NCBI GenBank assembly: GCA_030620065.1
Contig: JAUXFJ010000103.1
Coordinates: 1 to 6,147 of the forward strand
DNA from: Anaerolineaceae bacterium
Lineage (GTDB): Bacteria > Chloroflexota > Anaerolineae > Anaerolineales > Anaerolineaceae
Reading direction: 5' to 3'
Length of the DNA: 6,147 nt
Positions within the stretch are counted from its first letter, which is position 1. Every line of letters begins with the position of its first letter. The translations under genes and the position numbers were made by a program. The notes under the pieces are model-generated. The model was not told the origin of the DNA. It saw only the letters and a program-made list of their open reading frames with translations, and did not search any database. Below, one piece after another: positions 1 through 5,133 of the stretch.

Positions 1-1
1 A

Positions 2-70
2 ATCGAAAGAGATTTAACGCTTGGTTCATCAGTAATCCTTTTAGACAGCAATGAAACGCAGCCAAAGTGA
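2..70 (+). CDS. Possible C-terminal end of an upstream gene (partial)
   Basis: Reading from base 2, an open frame gives 22 codons (ending ...LDSNETQPK) before a TGA at 68-70. The composition, mixed hydrophobic with a polar tail, looks like an ordinary protein C-terminus, but 22 codons is too little to recognise a family. Frame 1 is also open from the window edge to a TGA at 52-54, so the choice of frame is uncertain. If the call is right, the upstream gene runs in the same direction and ends about 160 bases before the MoxR-type gene. No hairpin-plus-T-run terminator follows it. Confidence 0.25.
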   Translation: MERDLTLGSSVILLDSNETQPK

Positions 71-95
71 TTCATAAAGTAAATTATTATATAAT
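67..95 (+). promoter_or_regulatory. Candidate promoter for the MoxR/DUF58 unit
   Basis: A perfect TATAAT lies at 90-95. With a 17-base spacer the -35 position (67-72) reads GTGATT, matching TTGACA at only three of six positions, so this is a strong -10 with a weak -35. Transcription would begin near base 102, leaving a leader of about 130 bases before the start codon at 231. The surrounding sequence is AT-rich, so a chance match is possible. Confidence 0.4.
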
Positions 96-100
96 TTTAT

Positions 101-129
101 CATTGATGGATTGACAAAGCGAATCAATG
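101..129 (+). repeat. Inverted repeat in the MoxR gene leader
   Basis: CATTGAT (101-107) is the exact reverse complement of ATCAATG (123-129), with a 15-base loop. It falls right at the predicted transcript start downstream of the TATAAT at 90-95. It could be a 5' hairpin or a protein-binding site, but a 7-base AT-rich repeat can easily occur by chance. Confidence 0.25.
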
Positions 130-217
130 TAAAAAGAAATAGCTTTACTAGATGTTTTTCTAATCATGATAAAATTCATAGGTTATTTTCAGTAATGAAT
201 AGTTCAATAACCTTCCC

Positions 218-223
218 AAGGAG
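218..223 (+). promoter_or_regulatory. Ribosome-binding site that fixes the MoxR-type start
   Basis: AAGGAG ends 7 bases before the ATG at 231, which is ideal spacing. The ATG at 225 lies only one base beyond it, too close, and the upstream TTG (111) and ATG (195) have no such site. This selects the start at 231 and removes a 40-residue extension with no resemblance to MoxR proteins. Confidence 0.75.
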
Positions 224-230
224 CATGAGT

Positions 231-1202
231 ATGGTAGGAAGTGTAACTGAAGTACAGGGTTTTGGAGAAAAACTTACAAAAAACCTGGAAAAAGTCATTG
301 TAGGAAAACAGAACACATTAACATTAACTATCATTGGTCTTCTATGTCAAGGTCATTTATTAATTGAAGACGTTCCTGGCGTTGGTAAAACAATGTTGGC
401 GCGCAGCATGGCGAAATCCTTGGGTTGTTCATTTAAACGTATTCAATTTACACCTGATATGCTGCCAAGTGATGTCACAGGTATTTCGATTTACAATCAA
501 CATACGCAAGAGTTTGAATTTCGACCAGGTCCGATCATGGCACAAATAGTGCTTTCGGATGAGATAAATAGGGCTACTCCCAAAACACAATCCGCTCTGC
601 TCGAAGCTATGGAAGAACACCAGATCACGGTGGATGGCATAACCCGTCGACTGCCAGAGCCATTTATGATTATGGCCACACAGAATCCTATTGAATATGA
701 AGGTACCTTCCCGCTGCCAGAAGCGCAATTGGATCGTTTCTTAATGCGCATCAATCTTGGATATACTTCACTGGTCAACGAAATCCTTATCCTTGAGTTG
801 CAGCAGTTGCAACATCCTATTCAAACACTTGAACCAGTGGCTGACACCGATGAGATCAGGCGCATGCAGGAAATTGTCAAGCATGTGCATGTGGCGGATT
901 CGGTAAAGCGATATATCGTCGAAATTGTACGTGAAACCCGTGATCACGCAGAAGTGTTCCTTGGCTCCAGCCCACGCGGTAGTTTGGGATTATTTAGGGC
1001 GGGTCAAGCACGTGCAGCTTTGGAGGGCAGGGATTTTGTCCTGCCGGATGATATTAAAGCCCTTGCTCGTTACATCATTTCACATCGGATTCTCATCAGT
1101 CCAGCTGCCAGGATGCGCGACTTAAGTCCAGACAGGATTGTTGAAGAGATCATTGCTTCTTTAGCAGTTCCCAGAGGTGATCTGGGTGGTGGTGATCGTT
1201 GA
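231..1202 (+). CDS. MoxR-family AAA+ ATPase
   Basis: This is a 323-residue cytoplasmic ATPase of the MoxR branch of AAA+ proteins, which use ATP hydrolysis to remodel or activate partner proteins, often with a DUF58 or von Willebrand A-type partner. All the core motifs are visible: Walker A with EDVPGVGKT (residues 46-54), the RIQFTPDMLPSDVTG block (70-84), Walker B with LSDEINRA (108-115, D110/E111), sensor 1 MATQNP (148-153), the arginine finger in QLDRF (R169) and sensor 2 in GSSPRGSL (245-252, R249). A C-terminal helical lid completes the fold. The length is normal for the family. The frame stays open back to a TTG at 111, but the AAGGAG site and family alignment support ATG 231. The stop overlaps the start of the DUF58 gene by 4 bases, so the two are almost certainly co-expressed. 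The true client is unknown; the family is secure. Confidence 0.95.
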   Translation: MVGSVTEVQGFGEKLTKNLEKVIVGKQNTLTLTIIGLLCQGHLLIEDVPGVGKTMLARSMAKSLGCSFKRIQFTPDMLPSDVTGISIYNQHTQEFEFRPGPIMAQIVLSDEINRATPKTQSALLEAMEEHQITVDGITRRLPEPFMIMATQNPIEYEGTFPLPEAQLDRFLMRINLGYTSLVNEILILELQQLQHPIQTLEPVADTDEIRRMQEIVKHVHVADSVKRYIVEIVRETRDHAEVFLGSSPRGSLGLFRAGQARAALEGRDFVLPDDIKALARYIISHRILISPAARMRDLSPDRIVEEIIASLAVPRGDLGGGDR

Positions 1203-2518
1203 TAAAAATTAAAAAGTCGTTTTGGTGGATCTCGGCTTTTCTTTTATTAAGTATCATTGCTGCGAGCGTCCCAAGCCTCTCCCCCAACACAATCTACGTA
1301 AGGTTAGCTATCGTATGGGGTATTTTAATTTTAAGTGGATGGTTGTGGTCTAGAATATCGTTAATGGGGGTTTTTGTTCAACGCAGGGCCAGGACATTGC
1401 GTCAGCAAGTAGGGCAGGTCTTTGAGGAACACTTTGTTGTTATCAACCGCTCTTTTTTCCCAAAATTGTGGATAAAGATACAAGATGAGTGTAATCTTCC
1501 GGGGGCAACGGGATCAAGAGTTTTGACATCAATCGGCGGGCACCAGTCACGCTCTTATAAATACTATGCATTACTGCGCTATCGCGGTATTTTTGCATTA
1601 GGGCCAACCGTGATCTCATCAGGCGATATTTTCGGTTTGTTCACTTTTTCAATGAAGTTAAGATCACAATCTCGGCTTTTGGTGACTCCTTATATAGTAG
1701 ATATAGCATCTTTCCCGGCACCTTTTGGTGTTTTACCAGGTGGAAGAGCACTGCGCAGAAAAACAACCGAAGTGACACCTTATTCAGCTGGTGTGCGCGA
1801 GTTCCTCCCAGGAGATTCTTTGAAACGGATACATTGGCCCACATCAGCACGTAAACAGAAATTGATCGTAAAAGAATTTGAGAAAGATCCTCTAGCGGAA
1901 ATTTGGATCTTCTTGGATGCCGGTATGGAGGGGCAAGCAAAATTGTTTGGGGAGGCGGAACAAAGAATGCGTGGCGAGACTGTTTTGTGGATGCCGGAAA
2001 CACTAAAATTCAGGTTGCCACCTTCTACGGTTGAGTATGGCATTAGTGTGGCTGCTTCAATTGCAAATTATTATATCCGCCAGAAACGAGAAGTGGGATT
2101 GTGTGCTTCCGGACACAAACTTAGCATACTACCCGCTGAACGAGGTGAAAGGCAATTAGGCAAGATTCTTGAAACTTTGGCGTTATTACAAATGGAAGGA
2201 TCAATGTCTCTATCAGCTCTGGTCAGCATGCAGATTAGGACTTTAGTGCGCGGTAGCACTGTAGTGTTAATCACCGCTTCAGCAGATAATGAAGTGGTCA
2301 TAACTGCAAACGAGTTGATCCAACGCGGTATGCTACCCGTGGTCATATTGATCGATTCCGAGACTTTTGGTGGAAATGCCGGTTCCAAGGTATTGGAAGA
2401 GGTTTTTATTTCGCAAGGAGTCATTGTGTTTCGTATAGAAAATGGGGAAGATTTAGCTTCCGCACTGGAAACGGTCCGATTGCCTTTCTCTCTACATTCT
2501 AGGATGAGATCCCAATAG
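1199..2518 (+). CDS. DUF58-family membrane protein, MoxR partner
   Basis: This 439-residue protein begins with two membrane segments (about residues 8-24 and 33-50). A beta-rich region follows, then the hallmark DUF58 block at residues 198-228, with key residues F202, P204-G205-D206, R210, H212-W213, A217-R218 and E226. A von Willebrand A-like domain follows (strand IWIFLD near 235-240, then the segment around LPPSTVEYGISVAASIAN). DUF58 proteins are commonly encoded beside MoxR ATPases and probably form a membrane-tethered partner or substrate adaptor; the exact role is unknown. The start is TTG inside a TTGA overlap with the MoxR stop, which implies translational coupling; a GGTGGTGGTGA stretch just upstream may serve as a weak ribosome site. 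The usual metal-site motif D-x-S-x-S reads D240-A-G-M-E here, so metal binding may be lost. No transglutaminase gene follows, although one often completes this cluster. Confidence 0.9.
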   Translation: MIKIKKSFWWISAFLLLSIIAASVPSLSPNTIYVRLAIVWGILILSGWLWSRISLMGVFVQRRARTLRQQVGQVFEEHFVVINRSFFPKLWIKIQDECNLPGATGSRVLTSIGGHQSRSYKYYALLRYRGIFALGPTVISSGDIFGLFTFSMKLRSQSRLLVTPYIVDIASFPAPFGVLPGGRALRRKTTEVTPYSAGVREFLPGDSLKRIHWPTSARKQKLIVKEFEKDPLAEIWIFLDAGMEGQAKLFGEAEQRMRGETVLWMPETLKFRLPPSTVEYGISVAASIANYYIRQKREVGLCASGHKLSILPAERGERQLGKILETLALLQMEGSMSLSALVSMQIRTLVRGSTVVLITASADNEVVITANELIQRGMLPVVILIDSETFGGNAGSKVLEEVFISQGVIVFRIENGEDLASALETVRLPFSLHSRMRSQ

Positions 2519-2559
2519 GATGATGCAAAGCAGACTCCCTGAAGGTTACAGAATAAATT

Positions 2560-2586
2560 TTGTCAAAAATCCTTGTATGGTATAAT
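2560..2586 (+). promoter_or_regulatory. Promoter of the mre operon (extended -10)
   Basis: TGGTATAAT at 2578-2586 is a perfect extended -10 (TGn followed by TATAAT). A near-consensus -35, TTGTCA (2560-2565, five of six bases), lies 15 bases upstream. This spacing is short, but an extended -10 tolerates it; TTTTGT at 2558-2563 would give 17. The -35 region is also an odd palindrome, TTTTGTCAAAA (2558-2568). Transcription should start near 2593, giving a leader of about 47 bases. The DUF58 gene ends at 2518 with no visible terminator, so read-through from upstream may add to expression. Confidence 0.7.
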
Positions 2587-2615
2587 TCGGTTCGATTTAT
2601 TGGTAGCGATACCAT
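2577..2615 (+). repeat. Inverted repeat spanning the mreB -10 box and leader
   Basis: ATGGTAT (2577-2583), which includes part of the extended -10, is exactly complementary to ATACCAT (2609-2615), with 25 bases between. The arms could be half-sites of a looping or dimeric regulator. The left arm is largely upstream of the expected transcript start, so it could not act as an RNA hairpin. TGGTA also recurs at 2601-2605. Confidence 0.35.
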
Positions 2616-2618
2616 TAA
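2597..2618 (+). other. Hairpin with GNRA tetraloop in the mreB leader
   Basis: TGGTA (2601-2605) and TACCA (2610-2614) form a perfect 5-bp stem closed by GCGA, a GNRA-type tetraloop. After one T-T mismatch the stem continues for three A-T pairs (2597-2599 with 2616-2618). It lies 10 bases before the ribosome-binding site in the predicted leader transcript and could affect mRNA stability or translation. It lacks the GC stem and T-run of a terminator. Confidence 0.4.
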
Positions 2619-2628
2619 TGCTTGAATC

Positions 2629-2634
2629 AGGAGA
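2629..2634 (+). promoter_or_regulatory. Ribosome-binding site that fixes the mreB start
   Basis: AGGAGA ends 5 bases before TTG 2640. The other in-frame TTG, at 2622, lies upstream of this site and has no ribosome site of its own, so 2640 is preferred. Confidence 0.75.
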
Positions 2635-2639
2635 TAAAC

Positions 2640-3701
2640 TTGGCTTTTAATCCCCTAAATTGGTTCTTAGGATTGTTTTCCCTCGATATTGGTATTGACT
2701 TGGGAACAGCGAATACATTAGTCAATGTAAAAGGTAAGGGCATTGTTATCAATGAACCTTCATGGGTAGCGATCGAAAAAAGAACCAGAACTCCATTGGC
2801 GATAGGTGCACAAGCGAAGGCGATGGTTGGACGGACACCTGCAAACGTGATTACTTTACGGCCGCTGCGGGATGGTGTTATCTCAGAGTATGACATAACA
2901 CAAGCGATGCTGGAATATTTTATCGGTAGAGTTCACCAGCAGAGCATCGTTCCTTTACCTAGGCCGAGAGTTGTGGTTGGTATTCCATCCGGAGCAACTG
3001 AAGTAGAAAAAAGAGCGGTGTATGATGCCGCAATGTCTGCTGGCGCTCGGGTTGCTTATATGGTCCATGAACCGATTGCTGCGGCATTAGGGGCGGGACT
3101 TCCAATAAATGATGTCGTTGGAAGTATGATCGTGGATATTGGCGGTGGTACAACCGAAGTAGCCATTATATCAATGGGTGGTGTAGTTGTCTCAAGGTCC
3201 TTGCGTGTGGCTGGCGATGAATTGGACCAGGATATCGTTGAATATATCAGAAGTAAGTATAATTTATTCATCAGTGAACGTATGGCCGAAAAAGCGAAAA
3301 TTGCGATTGGTTCGGCTTATCCGCTAAAAGAAGAGAAGACCACAGATGTGAGAGGGCGGAATCTGATCTCAGGCCTTCCTGAAGCGATAGAAATTTCATC
3401 GATAGAAATACGAGAAGCACTTTCTAGCTCGCTTCAGGTCATTATTGAAACGATACGTGATGCACTAGATGAGGCACCACCTGAAATTCTGTCAGACCTT
3501 TTAGACAATGGTATTTGTCTCGCGGGTGGTAGTTCCAAGTTGCTTAGTTTAGCGGATCGTTTGGCCAATGAACTTCATGTTCGTGTCTGGGTTGCAGAAG
3601 ATCCAATGACTTGCGTTGCCAGGGGGTGTGGCTTGATGCTTGATTATATGGATCAATACAGTAGCTTCCTAGTCGGTATCGAGCGTGAACCACTGCGATG
3701 A
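2640..3701 (+). CDS. mreB: Rod shape-determining protein MreB (bacterial actin)
   Basis: MreB (353 residues from TTG 2640) polymerises with ATP into filaments on the inner face of the membrane and steers side-wall peptidoglycan synthesis. The actin-fold motifs are in order: phosphate-1 loop DLGTANT (20-26), the PSGATEVEKRAV block, HEPIAAALGAGLP from residue 143, phosphate-2 loop DIGGGTT (166-172), RVAGDELD, and the adenosine motif AGGSSKL (295-301). Residues 3-15 (FNPLNWFLGLFSL) form a hydrophobic stretch ahead of the fold, resembling the amphipathic membrane anchor of other MreBs. The length is slightly above the usual 330-350. The closely spaced EEP motif has become HEP; the Glu next to Pro (E144), which I take to be the catalytic one, is kept. 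The gene is first in its operon, behind its own promoter, with mreC 68 bases downstream. The start is chosen from the AGGAGA site; TTG 2622 would add six residues. Confidence 0.97.
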   Translation: MAFNPLNWFLGLFSLDIGIDLGTANTLVNVKGKGIVINEPSWVAIEKRTRTPLAIGAQAKAMVGRTPANVITLRPLRDGVISEYDITQAMLEYFIGRVHQQSIVPLPRPRVVVGIPSGATEVEKRAVYDAAMSAGARVAYMVHEPIAAALGAGLPINDVVGSMIVDIGGGTTEVAIISMGGVVVSRSLRVAGDELDQDIVEYIRSKYNLFISERMAEKAKIAIGSAYPLKEEKTTDVRGRNLISGLPEAIEISSIEIREALSSSLQVIIETIRDALDEAPPEILSDLLDNGICLAGGSSKLLSLADRLANELHVRVWVAEDPMTCVARGCGLMLDYMDQYSSFLVGIEREPLR

Positions 3702-3707
3702 CTGAAT

Positions 3708-3753
3708 CCCAAATTTAAATTTAGAAGATACTTTGCTGCGCTCAATATTTGGG
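3708..3753 (+). repeat. Inverted repeat in the mreB-mreC gap, with nested palindrome
   Basis: CCCAAAT (3708-3714) is exactly complementary to ATTTGGG (3747-3753) across a 32-base loop; pairing resumes for AA/TT beyond one mismatch. The 12-base perfect palindrome AAATTTAAATTT (3711-3722) overlaps the left arm. The element fills most of the 68-base gap and ends 16 bases before the mreC start. It lacks a GC-rich stem followed by a T-run, so it is not a standard terminator; an RNA-processing or attenuation role that sets mreB above mreC levels is possible. Confidence 0.4.
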
Positions 3754-3769
3754 TTTAAGAATAAAGCTT

Positions 3770-4606
3770 ATGATAAAACTCTTTACTCGAGGGAACATCA
3801 AGTCACTGGTCATCATCCTAGTTGTGGTTGGACTGATCGCAATGGCAATGGGTGGATTCCTCACACCTCTGTTTAATTTATCTTTGAGTCCGTTGATTTC
3901 ATCTCAAAGCTGGCTTTCGATGCGCTATTTAGCATTTAGAGAATTCTTTACAGCCCCCAAGGATGTAGCTAGCCTTCGGGAGCGCAATACTCAGCTTGAA
4001 GTTGACATATCCCAGCTTCAAAGTCAAATCATTGAGTTGGAAGAGCGCTTGAGTGAAGCGCAGATCCTCTATGCACTTCTGGATTTTGCTAGGACCAATC
4101 CTCAGCATGAATACATCGCGGCGACGGTAATTGGCAGAGAAATAAGCCCGTTTCTTCAATATATTATTATTGATAAAGGCTCAAACCAGGGCTTGAAACA
4201 TGGGATGCCGGTGGTCACGCAGCAGGGCTTGGTAGGGCGCGTGGATGCTGTTGTTGCCAATGCTGCACGTGTCCAATTGATCACAGATGCAAATTCAGTG
4301 GTCAATATTCACTTGCAGTCAGCTAAGGTTGAGGCGCAATTGGTAGGTTCGCTTACTGGAGAAGTCGCGCTTGAAATGATCCCCCAAGATATAACCGTAG
4401 AACCGGGAGATGTCGTATTAACATCAGGGCTTGGCGGAAACTATCCACCGAACATGTTTGTTGGGCAAGTGATCAGCATTCGCAAACGTGAGAATGCACT
4501 CTTTCAAACCGCGAATGTTCAGCCGATCGTTGATTTTTCCAGTCTAAGCGCTGTTTTGGTAATTACAAACTTTGAAGCTGTAGATATTACGCCCTTAATT
4601 CCATAG
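3770..4606 (+). CDS. mreC: Rod shape-determining protein MreC
   Basis: MreC is a single-pass membrane protein that links the MreB filament to PBP2 outside the membrane and activates it. The 278-residue product has a short basic N-terminus, one membrane helix (about residues 11-27), a coiled coil (about 64-104, rich in Leu/Glu/Gln) that mediates dimerisation, and the two beta-barrel regions of the family. Typical marks are GLKHGMPVVTQQGLVGRV (141-158), LITDANS (170-176) and GDVVLTSGLGGNYPP (213-227). The usual P-x-G after GLGG is P-P-N here. Length is normal. ATG 3770 fits the family start; the frame is open back to TTG 3749, but that codon has no ribosome site. The site for 3770 is itself weak (AAGA at 3757-3760), suggesting modest translation. 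The gene ends in tandem stops (TAGTAG), 20 bases before mreD. Confidence 0.95.
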   Translation: MIKLFTRGNIKSLVIILVVVGLIAMAMGGFLTPLFNLSLSPLISSQSWLSMRYLAFREFFTAPKDVASLRERNTQLEVDISQLQSQIIELEERLSEAQILYALLDFARTNPQHEYIAATVIGREISPFLQYIIIDKGSNQGLKHGMPVVTQQGLVGRVDAVVANAARVQLITDANSVVNIHLQSAKVEAQLVGSLTGEVALEMIPQDITVEPGDVVLTSGLGGNYPPNMFVGQVISIRKRENALFQTANVQPIVDFSSLSAVLVITNFEAVDITPLIP

Positions 4607-4616
4607 TAGACTGATT

Positions 4617-4621
4617 GGGAG
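4617..4621 (+). promoter_or_regulatory. Ribosome-binding site that fixes the mreD start
   Basis: GGGAG lies 5 bases before TTG 4627. The alternative TTG at 4615 overlaps this site and has none of its own, so 4627 is preferred. Confidence 0.65.
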
Positions 4622-4626
4622 ATAAA

Positions 4627-5133
4627 TTGCCACACGTTATTGCTGGCTTAGGTTTATTAGCTTCACTGATGCTCCAGCTGGGTGTTGTCAGCCGAGTACC
4701 GCTTTTATCTGGAACAGCAGATCTGATTCTGCTCTTTCTGGCGGCTTGGGGATTGCAAGAACGGGTTAAGAATACATGGTTATGGACAATAATTACGGGC
4801 GTTATTATTAGTTTCATCTCAGCGATGCCATTTTATGTCCCGTTAATCGCCTATCTTGCTGTGACAGGCATTTCTCAATTGTTTCAGCGTCGGGTCTGGC
4901 AAACACCGATCTTAGCAATGTTCCTGGTGACTTTTGTTGGCACATTGTTTCAGCAGGCACTATATATACTTTCTCTGCAAGTGATCGGTACACCAATATC
5001 CTGGTCTGAGAGTTTGAATTTGGTAACTTTGCCCAGTCTGCTATTGAATTTGTTGCTTGCTATTCCGATTTATGCAATTGTTAATGATATCGCAGGACGC
5101 ATTTACCCTTCAGGAATTGATAATGAATATTAA
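4627..5133 (+). CDS. mreD: Rod shape-determining protein MreD
   Basis: MreD is a small integral membrane protein of the elongation complex, acting with MreC on PBP2/RodA. The 168-residue product is almost wholly hydrophobic, with about five to six membrane segments (near residues 4-21, 30-44, 52-66, 70-86, 94-118 and 132-154). The family C-terminal block is visible in LPSLLLNLLLAIPIYAIV (135-152) followed by NDIAGRIYP. MreD diverges quickly in sequence, so the call rests on size, topology, this C-terminal block and its fixed place between mreC and mrdA. The start is TTG 4627, set by GGGAG at 4617-4621. Its last codons overlap the mrdA start by 11 bases, indicating coupled translation. Confidence 0.92.
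   Translation: MPHVIAGLGLLASLMLQLGVVSRVPLLSGTADLILLFLAAWGLQERVKNTWLWTIITGVIISFISAMPFYVPLIAYLAVTGISQLFQRRVWQTPILAMFLVTFVGTLFQQALYILSLQVIGTPISWSESLNLVTLPSLLLNLLLAIPIYAIVNDIAGRIYPSGIDNEY
5112..5116 (+). promoter_or_regulatory. Ribosome-binding site of mrdA inside mreD
   Basis: AGGAA, within the final codons of mreD, ends 6 bases before ATG 5123 and supports that start and coupling of the two genes. Confidence 0.6.

Noticed and set aside
111..116. Perfect TTGACA as a -35 box
   Set aside because: At 16-18 bases downstream the sequence is AAGAAA-like with no credible -10; it more likely is a chance match inside the leader.
170..175. TAAAAT as a second -10 for the MoxR unit
   Set aside because: No -35 resemblance at 16-18 bases upstream; AT-rich region makes such matches common.
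111..230. N-terminal extension of the MoxR-type protein from TTG 111
   Set aside because: No ribosome site at 111, no family similarity in the 40 residues, and a well-placed AAGGAG before ATG 231.
1641..2003. 120-codon open frame on the minus strand within the DUF58 gene
   Set aside because: It lies wholly opposite a well-supported gene, has no recognisable motifs, and its composition is what an antisense frame of a real gene gives. The same holds for the other minus-strand frames at 429-778, 1780-2424, 2627-3271 and 3929-4996.
2519..2557. Terminator after the DUF58 gene
   Set aside because: No GC-rich hairpin followed by a T-run; the nearby TTTTGTCAAAA has too short an AT stem and coincides with the promoter.
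3749..3769. Earlier TTG start for mreC
   Set aside because: No ribosome site upstream of 3749, the codon lies in the right arm of the inverted repeat, and family proteins begin near ATG 3770.
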